Source: Paenarthrobacter nicotinovorans
GTDB taxonomy: Bacteria; Actinomycetota; Actinomycetes; Actinomycetales; Micrococcaceae
Assembly: GCF_007670255.1 (NCBI RefSeq)
Contig: NZ_SZVS01000012.1
Location: forward strand, 1 to 64,000
Length of the DNA: 64,000 nucleotides
Reading direction: 5' to 3'
Part shown: in pieces, positions 1-8,820 of the stretch
Layout: each line of letters opens with the position of its first letter
How positions within the stretch are numbered: position 1 is the first letter of the stretch
The notes under the pieces: model-generated
What the model was told of the DNA's origin: nothing
Seen by the model: only the letters and a program-made list of their open reading frames with translations
Databases searched by the model: none
Translations under genes and position numbers: made by a program

Positions 1-139
1 AAACCGGCACACCCTGGTTCATCCCCCCACCCCACATCGACCCCCACCAAACACCCCGCCGCAACCACCACCACACAGTGTTTACCGGACAGTCTCCACC
101 GCTCAGAACATAAGCAAGAGCATAGGGAGCACGGAGCGA

Positions 140-1165
140 CTAGGCAGAGACCCTGACCGGCAAACCTGTTTCCAGGGACTCCTGTGCTGCATCGGCTACC
201 TTGGATGCGGCCACTGCGTCCTCGGGAGTGCAAGGGTTTTTTCGTTGCCCAAGCACGAGTTCCACGAACGCCGCCATCTCGGACCGGTATGCCTGATCGA
301 AGCGCTCAGCGAAGGTGGCATGCGCCGTTCCGGAGGGAAACACCACTCCCGGCTCAGCAGAACGCATGGCCATCTGCTGGTCCATGCCCACCAGGACCGA
401 GCGTTCGGAACCCTGGAGTTCCAGCCGGACATCGTGCCCGGCCCCGTTGTATCGGCTGGCTGAGACCGTGCCTACCGTGCCGTCGTCGAACGTCACAACC
501 GCCAAAGCGGTATCAACGTCGCCCACCTCGCCGATCGCCGGGTCGCCATTATTGGAACCTTTGGCGTAGACCTCAACGATTTCCTTGCCGGTGAGCCAGC
601 GGAGGATGTCGAAGTCGTGGACGGAACAGTCGCGGAACAGACCACCCGAGGTAGCTAGGAATTCGACCGGGGGCGGGGTCATGTCGCAGGTGACGGCCCT
701 GACCGAGTGGATCCACCCGAGTTCTCCGGCTTCGTAGGCGCGTTTGGCCTCAAGGTAGCCCGCATCGAAGCGGCGCTGATGCCCGATCTGCACTACTCCG
801 TTCTTTTCGCGGATATAGTCCAGGACCGGAAGCGATTCCGCCACGTTCACGGCTACTGGCTTTTCGCAGAACACGGGGATACCGGCATCCACTCCAGCCC
901 TGATGAGGTCGGGATGCGTTGCTGTACCTGTAGCTATAACCAGGCCGTCCACCCCGGAGGCGATCAGTTCCTCCACCGAGCCCACGAATTCAGCACCGAC
1001 GCTGTCCGCGACGGAGCGCGCGTGCTTCTCCGCAACGTCCGTCAGCTTCAGCCGCACCTGCACTCCGTCCTGTGCCATTGTGTCGTTGAGCGCGCTGATG
1101 TTGTTGGCGTGCATCACGCCGATCCGGCCCACGCCCACCAGGCCGAGGGTCACTACGTTCGTCAT
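140..1165 (-). CDS. Gfo/Idh/MocA-family dehydrogenase (inositol dehydrogenase-like)
   Basis: Predicted cytoplasmic NAD(P)-dependent polyol dehydrogenase, probably acting on an inositol isomer. The Rossmann motif GVGRIG is at residues 11-16, the family EKP motif at 101-103, and GHQRRFD plus a DFDILRW helix mark the substrate domain. I chose the ATG at 1165 because GGAG lies six bases before it; the longer GTG start at 1180 has no ribosome site. The gene has its own promoter with an IolR-like operator (1221-1250), which ties it to the inositol regulon. It is one of three paralogous dehydrogenases in the cluster; the one at 10651 sits in the core operon and is the better candidate for classical IolG. 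This copy may serve scyllo- or D-chiro-inositol, but substrate cannot be read from sequence. Confidence 0.85.
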   Translation of the reverse strand: MTNVVTLGLVGVGRIGVMHANNISALNDTMAQDGVQVRLKLTDVAEKHARSVADSVGAEFVGSVEELIASGVDGLVIATGTATHPDLIRAGVDAGIPVFCEKPVAVNVAESLPVLDYIREKNGVVQIGHQRRFDAGYLEAKRAYEAGELGWIHSVRAVTCDMTPPPVEFLATSGGLFRDCSVHDFDILRWLTGKEIVEVYAKGSNNGDPAIGEVGDVDTALAVVTFDDGTVGTVSASRYNGAGHDVRLELQGSERSVLVGMDQQMAMRSAEPGVVFPSGTAHATFAERFDQAYRSEMAAFVELVLGQRKNPCTPEDAVAASKVADAAQESLETGLPVRVSA

Positions 1166-1220
1166 TTCTGTCTCCGTCACTGCAGCAGAAGTTGTTTTCT
1201 TGGGAAAATTCCTGATGCGA

Positions 1221-1250
1221 CACTAAAGCTTGTCAGTTTGTCCTGTCAAA
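1221..1250 (-). promoter_or_regulatory. Promoter with IolR-like operator upstream of the dehydrogenase at 140
   Basis: The operator TTTGTCCTGTCAAA lies at 1237-1250. Read on the minus strand it contains a perfect -35 TTGACA (1244-1249), and 17 bases further a weak -10 TTAGTG (1221-1226). A GntR protein bound here would cover the -35. The site touches the stop codon of the preceding isomerase gene, so the dehydrogenase at 140 can be transcribed separately. Confidence 0.6.
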
Positions 1251-2265
1251 CATTCGCACCCAACGACGCCTCGAGAGCCGCGTCCGCCTCGCGCAATACC
1301 TTCGCCGCAACCTCAAGACCCTCGATCCGGCCAAGGGATACATCCTCGTGTTCGATGTTGACCAGCATGTCCGGATCCACGTCGTAAAGCGCGCGGAGGA
1401 ACTCGGCCCAGTAGGAGGTGTCGTGGCCGCGCCCCAGGGCAACAAAGTCCCAGGCTGAGTTCTTCGGCCATTCGTTGGCCCATTCGTCTCCGCCAAGGTT
1501 GGTCCGGTCCTCCTCGGGTGACAACCGCCTGAAGCTGTTGTCCAGGACCCCATACAAAGCAGCGTTGCCCGTGTTCACGCGAACGTCCTTCGCGGCAGCC
1601 TGGAACACCAGCGACCCAAGTTCCCGGACCACAGCCACCGAGTCCATTTGCTGCCAGAACAGGTGCGAGGCATCCAGCTCCACGCCCACATGCGTGGCGC
1701 CCGTGAGTTCGATGAGCCTGTAGACATCGGCCGTGTTGAACACGATGTTCTGCGGGTGCAACTCCAGGGCCACTTTTACCCCGTGATCGGCGGCCAGCCG
1801 GTCAATTTCCTTCCAGAATTCCGCCGCCACGCCCCACTGATAGTCCAGTACGTCCAGTGCCGCAGAGTTCCAGGCGTTGACTACCCAGTTCACCACCGTG
1901 GCACCGGGTTCGCCGCCGGGCAGTCCAGACATGGTCACGACGCGATCCTGCCCCAGCCTGCGGGCCAGTCGGATGGAGCGGCGGATGTCTTCGGCATGCC
2001 TCTCACCGATTTCCCGACGTGGATGCAGGGGGTTTCCATTGCAGTTCAAGCCGGCGATAGAGACGCCCGTGCCTTCGAAGAGGCCCAGGTAATCGTCCCT
2101 GGCAGCATCCGACACCAGGATGTCGTCCATAGTGGGCACATGCACCGCTGGAAGGAACCCTCCGGTATTGATTTCGATTCCAGTCAGCCCCAGGTCAGCA
2201 ATGACCTTCAAGGCCTCCGGCAAGGACCGGTCATGCAGGATGGCGTTGTAGACACCGAGTTTCAT
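1246..2265 (-). CDS. Sugar phosphate isomerase/epimerase (xylose isomerase-like TIM barrel)
   Basis: AP-endonuclease-2 / xylose-isomerase-like TIM-barrel protein of 339 residues, likely an isomerase, epimerase or dehydratase of a keto-inositol or sugar. Metal-ligand-type motifs are visible: ELHPQN with E168, then D198 and H201 in VELDASH, and a late NIEHED segment. It begins in an ATGA overlap (2262-2265) with the dehydrogenase gene upstream, so the two are translationally coupled and probably act in sequence on one substrate. It is distinct from the IolE-like (11700) and IolH-like (9768) proteins of the core operon. Substrate unknown. Confidence 0.8.
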   Translation of the reverse strand: MKLGVYNAILHDRSLPEALKVIADLGLTGIEINTGGFLPAVHVPTMDDILVSDAARDDYLGLFEGTGVSIAGLNCNGNPLHPRREIGERHAEDIRRSIRLARRLGQDRVVTMSGLPGGEPGATVVNWVVNAWNSAALDVLDYQWGVAAEFWKEIDRLAADHGVKVALELHPQNIVFNTADVYRLIELTGATHVGVELDASHLFWQQMDSVAVVRELGSLVFQAAAKDVRVNTGNAALYGVLDNSFRRLSPEEDRTNLGGDEWANEWPKNSAWDFVALGRGHDTSYWAEFLRALYDVDPDMLVNIEHEDVSLGRIEGLEVAAKVLREADAALEASLGANV

Positions 2266-3449
2266 AGTGTGATCTTCTTTCCGTTGTTAAGGGCGGACTC
2301 GGCAACAGCACCGAGGAGTGCCATGTTGCGAACGCCCTCGTCGAAGGTTGCGCAGCGAGGCAGTGACTCCGCTTCGGGCAGCCCTGCGACTTCTTCGAGG
2401 AACGCCCGGGCCTGGTAGCCGAAGGCATCGTTCTGGCCGAAACCCACTTCCGGGGCGTCCATGGCAAGGCCTCCCGAAATGTAAGGGTGCCCTGGGCCCA
2501 GAATGACTTGCCGGTAGCCGTTCTGCAGGCCCGCTTCGTCATTCAGGAACAACTGGATCTCAGAAGGGCGGCGCTGGTCGAATTTGGCGCCGCCGTTCTC
2601 GCAGAACACCTCGAACTGCAGGCTGTTCGCATGCCCTGCGGCAACACGTGAGACCTCAAAGCTGCCCGCTCCGCTGGCGAACCCGGCATTGAAGGCCGCG
2701 TAGTCATCATTTTCCACGGCTTCAAAGGTGTCGGACACGGCTACGTGGTCGTGTCCCATCACGGCACTCAGTGGCAGCGGGCGCTTGTCGATCGAGGTGA
2801 CCAGACGACCTCCACTGACGGATTGGATGTCGCCGCACAGGAATTCGGAGATATAGGTCAGATGGCTTCCGACATCGGCGAGCGCACCGGAGCCCGGCCC
2901 ACCCTTGTAGCGCCAGCTCATGGGAGCGGCGGGGCTGACGCCATAGTCCGTCCAATAGCGGCCGCTGAAGTGCAGGACGTTACCCAGGGTTCCATTGCGG
3001 ATGAGATCCCGGATGTAGGCAATGCCAGGGGTCCGTCGGAACGTGAATCCGATACGGGCCAAGGTCCCCCGGGCTTCGGCGGACCGGGCAGCATCAGCCA
3101 TGGCCTGCGCATCGGCGATGGTGTCACTGAGCGGCTTCTCACACAGAACATGCTTGCCGGCAGCCAACAGCCCTTCAACCACTTCGCGGTGGATTGAGTT
3201 GGCGATGACCACGCTGACCACGTCGATGTCGTCAGCCTCCGCAATGGCCTGCCAGGAGGTGTCGCTGCGTTCGTATCCGAAGCGCCGAGCGGCCAGGGAG
3301 CCGAATTCGGCATTGACATCCGCGATCGACACGAGGCGCAATGGGGGCAGTACGGGGCTGTAGAGGGCAGAGGCCGCACGGTAGGCGGCAGCGTGGGCCT
3401 TGCCGGCCATGCCTGCGCCGATGACGGCGACGCCGAGGCTTTCAGCCAT
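2262..3449 (-). CDS. Gfo/Idh/MocA-family oxidoreductase
   Basis: 395-residue NAD(P)-dependent oxidoreductase. GAGMAG at residues 11-16 is the dinucleotide-binding turn, EKP at 104-106 is the family motif, and a long C-terminal alpha/beta domain follows, as in the larger Gfo/Idh/MocA proteins. AAAGGAG lies six bases before the ATG. It is the first gene of a two-gene operon with the isomerase at 1246 and is divergent from a LacI repressor. Its promoter carries both an IolR-like site and a palindromic LacI operator, which suggests control by general inositol status and by a specific inducer. Likely a polyol or keto-inositol dehydrogenase; exact reaction unknown. Confidence 0.82.
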   Translation of the reverse strand: MAESLGVAVIGAGMAGKAHAAAYRAASALYSPVLPPLRLVSIADVNAEFGSLAARRFGYERSDTSWQAIAEADDIDVVSVVIANSIHREVVEGLLAAGKHVLCEKPLSDTIADAQAMADAARSAEARGTLARIGFTFRRTPGIAYIRDLIRNGTLGNVLHFSGRYWTDYGVSPAAPMSWRYKGGPGSGALADVGSHLTYISEFLCGDIQSVSGGRLVTSIDKRPLPLSAVMGHDHVAVSDTFEAVENDDYAAFNAGFASGAGSFEVSRVAAGHANSLQFEVFCENGGAKFDQRRPSEIQLFLNDEAGLQNGYRQVILGPGHPYISGGLAMDAPEVGFGQNDAFGYQARAFLEEVAGLPEAESLPRCATFDEGVRNMALLGAVAESALNNGKKITL

Positions 3450-3497
3450 TGATTTCTCCTTTGAAATGTCGCCGCAGCGTGAGCACTGTCGGCAATT

Positions 3498-3511
3498 TTG
3501 TAGCGCTACAA
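3498..3511. promoter_or_regulatory. Palindromic LacI-family operator
   Basis: TTGTAGCGCTACAA is a perfect 14-base palindrome with the central CG typical of LacI/GalR operators. It lies in the divergent region between the oxidoreductase at 2262 and the LacI gene, just downstream of the likely start point of the minus-strand promoter, where a bound repressor would block elongation. The adjacent LacI protein is the obvious ligand, and autoregulation is likely. Confidence 0.7.
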
Positions 3512-3526
3512 TTTGCGCCTGGATCG

Positions 3527-3556
3527 ATCGTAGCCATGTCCATATGTCCTGTCAAT
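3527..3556 (-). promoter_or_regulatory. Strong minus-strand promoter with IolR-like operator
   Basis: Read on the minus strand: -35 TTGACA (3550-3555), a 17-base spacer and -10 TACGAT (3527-3532). The -35 lies inside the operator TATGTCCTGTCAAT (3543-3556). This drives the coupled dehydrogenase/isomerase pair. It overlaps the first possible start codon of the divergent lacI-type gene. Confidence 0.65.
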
Positions 3557-4625
3557 GTCCGAGAGGTTATCCTCGAAAGCAGGAACGAAAGGCAACGAAG
3601 ATCCCTTGAAAAGCCCCGAAACGCACAACAGCCCCCTGGGCAAGAGGCCCACCCTCTACGACGTCGCCTCACACGCCGGTGTCTCGCCGTCGTTGGTTTC
3701 CCTCTACCTCAAGGCCCCCGAAAGGATCAGCGAAAAGCGCCGGGGAGCCGTGCAAAAAGCGATCTCCGACCTCGGCTACCGCCCCAGCCGCGCCGCAACC
3801 ACTCTTGCCAGCAGCCGCACCAAAAGCATCGGCCTGGTCATCGACGACTACCGGAACCCGTGGTTCGTCGACCTCCTGCGCGGCATGGAATCGATTTTGT
3901 CCGACCTCGGCTACCAGGTGATGCTCGCCGACTCCCGCCCTGGCGAGAACCGCATCAAGGAAGCCACCGACGGGCTACTGGCCATGCACGTGGACGCTTT
4001 GACGCTCGCCGCCGAGCCCAGCGACGCCATGCTGTCCGGAATCCGGGTGCCCACGGTGGTGGCCGGGTGGCGCAACGGCGTTCCGGATGGCGCGGACCTG
4101 ATCACCAACGACGACGACGGCGGGGGCACCCTGGCCGCGAACCACCTGTTGGAGTTGGGTCATCTCCGCATCGGTCACCTCTCAGGTTCCGACGGCGCCT
4201 CCGCACACCGACGGGCCGGTTTCCTGCGCGCGGTGGAGACGGCCGGCGTCGAACCTGTGATCAGCCAGTCCCCTGGCACGTCGGAAGAGGACGGCTATCA
4301 GGCAGCCGTCCGACTCCTGGACGGCCACCCGGAGACCACCGCGATCTTCGCAGCCAACGACACCATGGCAGTCGGCGCGTTCGCCGCGCTCAAGGCGCGC
4401 GGTCTCTCAGTTCCGAACGATGTATCGGTGATCGGCTACGACAACTCGCCCCTGGCGAAGTCGCGTTATCTGGACCTCACCTCAATAGACAATCGAAGCG
4501 ACCTCGTAGGCGTGGCTACCGCCCGCAGGCTGCTGGCAAGAATCGAGGATCCCGCCCTCCAACCCGAGCAGACGCTGATCGAACCTGCCTTGGTGCTGCG
4601 CGGAACCACGTCCATTCGAGGTTGA
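3555..4625 (+). CDS. LacI-family transcriptional regulator
   Basis: DNA-binding repressor with an N-terminal helix-turn-helix (TLYDVASHAGVSPSLVS, about residues 33-49) and a periplasmic-binding-like effector domain (SIGLVIDDYRNPWF onward, ending near VLRGTTS). Length 356 is near the usual 330-350, with a slightly long N-terminus. The ATG at 3555 lies within the divergent promoter and lacks a clear ribosome site; an in-frame TTG at 3606 would leave 16 residues before the HTH and is a serious alternative. The protein probably controls the divergent dehydrogenase/isomerase operon through the palindrome at 3498-3511. Inducer unknown, presumably an inositol-type polyol. Confidence 0.85.
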   Translation: MSERLSSKAGTKGNEDPLKSPETHNSPLGKRPTLYDVASHAGVSPSLVSLYLKAPERISEKRRGAVQKAISDLGYRPSRAATTLASSRTKSIGLVIDDYRNPWFVDLLRGMESILSDLGYQVMLADSRPGENRIKEATDGLLAMHVDALTLAAEPSDAMLSGIRVPTVVAGWRNGVPDGADLITNDDDGGGTLAANHLLELGHLRIGHLSGSDGASAHRRAGFLRAVETAGVEPVISQSPGTSEEDGYQAAVRLLDGHPETTAIFAANDTMAVGAFAALKARGLSVPNDVSVIGYDNSPLAKSRYLDLTSIDNRSDLVGVATARRLLARIEDPALQPEQTLIEPALVLRGTTSIRG

Positions 4626-4644
4626 AAACCTGGGCTGGATACGG

Positions 4645-4679
4645 CTCTGCCCGGAGCCACTGAGGGGCTCCGGGCAGAG
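4645..4679. terminator. Bidirectional hairpin between convergent genes
   Basis: A 14-base-pair perfect stem (4645-4658 with 4666-4679) and a seven-base loop separate the lacI-type gene from the convergent ABC ATPase gene. There is no long T run, but position and stem strength fit a shared terminator. Confidence 0.65.
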
Positions 4680-4694
4680 ATCCGCGAAGAAAGC

Positions 4695-5621
4695 CTAGTG
4701 GCGCTTTGAGCTTGCCTCCGGGGCAGCCTCTGCGACGTCCGCGACCTCGGCTTTGACTTCCTCCAATGCAGCCGAGTGTCCGCCCAGCTGCTCCAGCTCA
4801 TGGGCCAACTCGGCCAACTCCGCGCCGCCGGCCATCTGCGCCGTCAGCTCATCGAGGCTGATGTCCTTCTTGTCGTAGTAACCGATCGATTTGCCGCGCT
4901 TGAGCAGCAGGAACCGGTCACCGACGGGATAGGCGTGGTGCGGATTGTGGGTAATGAAGATGACGCCCAGGCCCCGGTCGCGCGCCTGCAGGATGTAGCG
5001 AAGGACGACGCCGGACTGCTTGACTCCCAGCGCGGCCGTCGGTTCGTCGAGGATCAGGACCTTGGCACCGAAGTACACTGCACGGGCGATGGCGACGCAC
5101 TGGCGTTCACCGCCGGAGAGCTGGCCGATGGGCTGCTCCACATCGCGCAGGTCGATGCCCATGTCAGCAAGTTCCTTCTTGGTGATGTCCTTCATCTTCT
5201 GGACATCCATGCTCTTGAACGGGCCGAAACCGCTGGTCAGCTCCGAACCGAGGAAGAAGTTCCGCCAGATGGGCATCAACGGGACCACGGCGAGGTCCTG
5301 GTAAACGGTGGCAATGCCGGCGTCGAGGGCGTCCCTGGGTGAGTTGAACTTCCTGGCATCCCCCATCACGTTCAACGTGCCCTCATCGTGCTGGTGGAGT
5401 CCGGCGATGATCTTGATCAGGGTGGACTTGCCGGCACCGTTATCGCCGAGGACACAGGTGACTCGGCCATTGTCCACGGCCATGGTCACGTCCCGCAGCG
5501 CGATGATGTTGCCGTAGTGCTTACCTACACCATCGAGTGAGAGCAGATGCACTGGTGTGTGCGTCAAGGGGTCCTTCTCGTCTTTCAGCAGGGTCTGCTG
5601 GTCGATCTGTTGTGCGTTCAT
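4695..5621 (-). CDS. Sugar ABC transporter ATP-binding protein, single-domain
   Basis: Cytoplasmic ATPase of a ribose/inositol-type importer. Walker [10 protein letters not shown] (about residues 58-66), signature LSGGERQ and Walker B VLILDEPT are intact. The carbohydrate family 2 ATPases such as RbsA normally carry two tandem ATPase domains (about 500 residues); this one has a single domain in 308 residues, as in FrcA-type systems, so it should work as a homodimer. The last 50 residues are an Ala/Glu-rich tail with helical character. It is the last gene of the binding-protein, permease, ATPase operon under the IolR-like site at 7846. Inositol is the likely cargo by context. Confidence 0.88.
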   Translation of the reverse strand: MNAQQIDQQTLLKDEKDPLTHTPVHLLSLDGVGKHYGNIIALRDVTMAVDNGRVTCVLGDNGAGKSTLIKIIAGLHQHDEGTLNVMGDARKFNSPRDALDAGIATVYQDLAVVPLMPIWRNFFLGSELTSGFGPFKSMDVQKMKDITKKELADMGIDLRDVEQPIGQLSGGERQCVAIARAVYFGAKVLILDEPTAALGVKQSGVVLRYILQARDRGLGVIFITHNPHHAYPVGDRFLLLKRGKSIGYYDKKDISLDELTAQMAGGAELAELAHELEQLGGHSAALEEVKAEVADVAEAAPEASSKRH

Positions 5622-5633
5622 GGTTCCGGCCCC

Positions 5634-6686
5634 TTACTTCAGCTCTGCCCGGCGTTTGACGATGAGGTTGACGATGGTTGCCAGCAGGAGCATCAAGCCC
5701 AGGAAGAACTTGAACCAGTCCGGGTTCCATTGTGCGTACACAATGCCCTTGTTGGCCATGCCGAAGATGAAGGCGCCGATAGCGCCGCCTACTGCTGAGC
5801 CGTAGCCGCCGGTCAGGAGGCAGCCACCGATGACCGCCGCAATGATGTAAAGGAACTCGTTGCCCACACCTTCACCGGACTGCACGGCATCGAAGGCGAA
5901 GAGATTGTGCATGCCCAGGATCCAGCCGCAGAAACCCACAGCCATGAACAGGCCGATCTTGGTTTTGGTGACGGGGACACCTACTGCGCGGGCAGCATTG
6001 GCATCGCCGCCCACGGCGAAGATCCAGTTGCCGACGCGGGTGCGCAGCAGTACCCAGGAAGCAACCAGGACCAAGACAATCCAGAAGAACACCGTGATCT
6101 TCACTTCCACGCCGCCAATGCTGATGGAGGAGGCGAAAACCGCACGCGCCGATTCGAAGCCATCAAGCTTGGAGATGGACGGGGAAGAGACACTGCCACC
6201 GATGAGCCGGGTCAATGCCAGGTTGAGACCGGTCAGCATCAGGAAGGTCGCCAGCGTCACAATGAAGCTGGGGAGCTTGGTCTTGACCAGGATCCAGCCG
6301 TTGATGAAACCAATGCCCAGCGAGACCACCAGGGCCAAAGCAACGCCCACCCAGGCGTTCAGAGAGAAGTTCCAGCTGAAGAGCGAGGCCGTCAGCGCGG
6401 ACGAGATCACGGCTACGCCGGTGGAGAGGTCGAACTCGCCGCCGATCATCAGCAGCGAAACACCGACCGCCATGATGCCGATGGTCGAGGAGCCGTACAG
6501 GACGGTAGCCAGTGCATTTGGCTGGGTGAACGTCTGCGACACGGAGGCGAAGAAGATGAACAGGACCACGGCACCTACGAGGGCACCGACCTCGGGCCTG
6601 GCGAGGAATTTCTGGAAGGGGTTGCGTCGGCCTACCCGTTCATCACCAGGCGATGTCGCCGGCGGCAGGGTTGCTGTGTTTGCCAT
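5634..6686 (-). CDS. Sugar ABC transporter permease (RbsC-like)
   Basis: Membrane permease of the BPD_transp_2 type, 350 residues from the chosen start. Several hydrophobic helices begin near residue 32 (VGALVGAVVLFIFF), and the family segment GGEFDLSTG is clear. I chose the ATG at 6686 because AGGAG lies eight bases upstream; an ATG at 6725 has none. It is 12 bases from the ATPase gene and follows the binding-protein gene, a standard three-gene importer. Probably takes up myo-inositol or a related polyol. Confidence 0.88.
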   Translation of the reverse strand: MANTATLPPATSPGDERVGRRNPFQKFLARPEVGALVGAVVLFIFFASVSQTFTQPNALATVLYGSSTIGIMAVGVSLLMIGGEFDLSTGVAVISSALTASLFSWNFSLNAWVGVALALVVSLGIGFINGWILVKTKLPSFIVTLATFLMLTGLNLALTRLIGGSVSSPSISKLDGFESARAVFASSISIGGVEVKITVFFWIVLVLVASWVLLRTRVGNWIFAVGGDANAARAVGVPVTKTKIGLFMAVGFCGWILGMHNLFAFDAVQSGEGVGNEFLYIIAAVIGGCLLTGGYGSAVGGAIGAFIFGMANKGIVYAQWNPDWFKFFLGLMLLLATIVNLIVKRRAELK

Positions 6687-6750
6687 GGGAGTGACTCCTT
6701 GTTGTCCAGGCTGCGCGGCGGCCATCCGCCGCGCAGCCCGATGCCGGGAT

Positions 6751-7746
6751 CTAGCGAACGCCCTGCTGGGCGAACTTGAGGACGTCGGAAGCGTTGGACT
6801 TGTCCACGATGGTGGGACCGGTCAGGACGGGCTGGCCGCCGCCGATCTTGAAGCCTCCCCGCTTTGCCTGCCACAGGGAATCAACGGACATGTAGCCCTG
6901 GAGCCACGGCTGCTGGTCGACGGTGAAGATCACCGCTCCGTCCACGATCTTCTGGGCGAGGTCGGCATTGAGGTCGAAGCTGGCCACCTTGGCGGAGCTT
7001 CCGGCGTCGGAAACCGACTTCAGCAAGGTAAGAGTGATCGGTGCACCGAGTCCGATGATCACGTCGGCGTCCTTGGCCGCCTGGAGCTTGGCAGTTGCCG
7101 TGGACTGCACCGCGGTCATGTCCTTGCCGTCAACGTAGAGGATCTCAGTGGCGGGAACCTTGGCCTTCACGCCGGCGCAACGGGCTTCCAGGCCTACGTG
7201 ACCCTGCTGTTGGATGACGCACACGGGGTGCTTGTAGCCTTCGGCCGCGAGCCGGGTACCAACGGCTTCGCCAGCGAGTTGCTCGTTGGAACCGAAGTGG
7301 GTGAAGGCACCGAGCTGGGCCGAGACTGATTCACCGGCGTTGAGGCTCACTACGGGAATGCCTGCATCAGTGGCCTTCTTCAGGACATCCTTCAACGCAT
7401 CCGGAGTAGCCAGGGTCAGTGCGATGCCATCGACCTTCTGGTCAATGGCCTGCTGGACCAGCTGCGCCTGGCGCCCCGCTTCGGGGTCGGACGTGTAAAG
7501 GAGCTCCACGTTGTCCTTGGCGGATGCTTCCTCCGCACCCTTGCGGACGATGTCCCAGAAGGTGTCTCCTGCAGCAGCATGCGTAATCAGGGCAACTTTG
7601 ATGCGGTCGGTGCTGGCCACTTGGCCTGCAGCTGCTCCCCCACCGGCATCCGCCGGCTTGCCGCCCTGGCTCGAGCAGGCGCTCAGTGCCACCAAGGGAA
7701 CCACTGCAGCGACGACCGCCGCTTTGCGCCATGAGAATTTTGCCAC
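6751..7746 (-). CDS. Sugar ABC transporter substrate-binding lipoprotein
   Basis: Extracellular solute receptor of the Peripla_BP_4 (ribose/inositol) type. A signal peptide ends in the lipobox LSAC, so the protein should be anchored by lipid to the membrane. The mature part has the expected pattern (IKVALITHAAAGDTFWD, then the VDGIALTLATPDAL segment). I chose the GTG at 7746, which has GGAG seven bases upstream; longer forms would read through the promoter and operator. First gene of the importer operon. Ligand inferred from its place in the inositol island. Confidence 0.87.
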   Translation of the reverse strand: MAKFSWRKAAVVAAVVPLVALSACSSQGGKPADAGGGAAAGQVASTDRIKVALITHAAAGDTFWDIVRKGAEEASAKDNVELLYTSDPEAGRQAQLVQQAIDQKVDGIALTLATPDALKDVLKKATDAGIPVVSLNAGESVSAQLGAFTHFGSNEQLAGEAVGTRLAAEGYKHPVCVIQQQGHVGLEARCAGVKAKVPATEILYVDGKDMTAVQSTATAKLQAAKDADVIIGLGAPITLTLLKSVSDAGSSAKVASFDLNADLAQKIVDGAVIFTVDQQPWLQGYMSVDSLWQAKRGGFKIGGGQPVLTGPTIVDKSNASDVLKFAQQGVR

Positions 7747-7812
7747 CGTTATCTCCTTTGATTTCAGGTTGAGGGGTCCGGAGACTCGTATCCGGATCTC
7801 CCCACTACTCAG

Positions 7813-7859
7813 ATCATGGTGACTGACCTCACACTTTGTCAATAGTTTGTCCTGACATT
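7813..7859 (-). promoter_or_regulatory. ABC importer promoter with IolR-like operator
   Basis: Minus-strand -35 TTGACA (7837-7842) and, 18 bases on, -10 CATGAT (7813-7818). Immediately upstream is the operator TTTGTCCTGACATT (7846-7859), the most symmetrical copy in the window (TGTC-CT-GACA). Confidence 0.6.
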
Positions 7860-7922
7860 AGGATGTTTTTACGTACTTGCCTCGAGTAGATACCCGCAAG
7901 CGACCTGCCCGGACCCCCATCC

Positions 7923-7977
7923 TTGACGGCCGCGACCCTGCTGCTATTATCAGAAAAAGGCAGTATGTCCTATCAAG
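7923..7977 (+). promoter_or_regulatory. Promoter and autoregulatory operator of the GntR regulator
   Basis: -35 TTGACG (7923-7928), 16-base spacer and -10 TATTAT (7945-7950). The operator TATGTCCTATCAAG (7964-7977) lies just past the expected start point, and an inverted partial copy (AGCGGACATAG) follows at 7986-7996. This geometry fits autorepression. Confidence 0.6.
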
Positions 7978-8063
7978 CGAACATGAGCGGACATAGCTTC
8001 CATCCGGCAGAGGAGCCGCATCCTGCTTCCTCGTCGGCTTCAGCAGGCGTCCAGGAGGAACCA

Positions 8064-8804
8064 GTGACGAACCAACTCAGTCTCAGCATCGATCGTTCGT
8101 CCCCGGTACCCCTCTACCACCAGGTAGTACAGGGCATCGAGGCCGCCATCCACAGCGGTGTGCTGGAACCCGGCAGCCGTTTGGATAACGAAATTGACCT
8201 CGCAGCGCAGCTCAATCTGTCCCGGCCAACCATGCGCAAAGCCATGGACGAGCTCGTCCGGGCGGGACTGCTGGTCCGCAAACGCGGCGTGGGCACTCAG
8301 GTAGTAGCCAGCCAGGTCCGCCGCCCGCTGGAACTCTCCAGCCTCTTCGACGACCTCAGCAACAACGGCAAAAAGCCCACCACGGAGGTCCTCAGCTTCT
8401 CCCACGTCGAGGCCGACGCCGCAACGCTCACCGCCCTCCAACTGCCTGCCGGGTCAAAGGTCTACCACTTCACACGACTACGCAAGGTGGGCGGGAAGCC
8501 CTTGGCCCTCATGGAAAACTGGGTCCGGGACGACATCACCAGCATGGATGAAGCCCAGCTCGCCAGCGAAGGCCTCTACGCCATCCTGCGGCGCGGCGGC
8601 GTCAACTTCCGGCTCGCTTCCCAACGCATCGGCGCCATGATCGCCAACGACTACCAGGCGCCCCTCCTCGAGGCCGAGGTCGGCTCCGCCCTGGTCACCA
8701 TGGAACGCACCGCGGTTGACGACACCGGACGCATGGTCGAAACCGGGCACCACGTCTACCGCGCTGACTCCTACAGCTTTGAAATGACCCTCGTACAGCG
8801 CTAA
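8064..8804 (+). CDS. iolR: GntR/HutC-family regulator, IolR-type repressor
   Basis: Repressor of 246 residues. A winged helix-turn-helix covers residues 10-75 (PLYHQVVQGIEAAI, LSRPTMRKAMDELVRAG) and a UTRA-type effector domain follows to the end (YHFTRLRKVGGKPLALMENW). The GTG at 8064 has AGGAGG five bases upstream; the longer form runs back into its own promoter. It sits between the importer operon and iolB, and seven copies of a TTTGTCCTGWCA-like site mark the island promoters including its own. The core TGTCCTGACA agrees with the KGWCHTRACA motif that I recall for C. glutamicum IolR. Symbol assigned by context and motif. Confidence 0.85.
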   Translation: MTNQLSLSIDRSSPVPLYHQVVQGIEAAIHSGVLEPGSRLDNEIDLAAQLNLSRPTMRKAMDELVRAGLLVRKRGVGTQVVASQVRRPLELSSLFDDLSNNGKKPTTEVLSFSHVEADAATLTALQLPAGSKVYHFTRLRKVGGKPLALMENWVRDDITSMDEAQLASEGLYAILRRGGVNFRLASQRIGAMIANDYQAPLLEAEVGSALVTMERTAVDDTGRMVETGHHVYRADSYSFEMTLVQR

Positions 8805-8820
8805 CGCAAGGACTCTACTT

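Noticed and set aside
5860..7329. 489-codon plus-strand open frame across the ABC importer
   Set aside because: Antisense to clear permease and binding-protein genes, with no domain, odd Thr/Ala/Arg composition; a GC-rich shadow frame.
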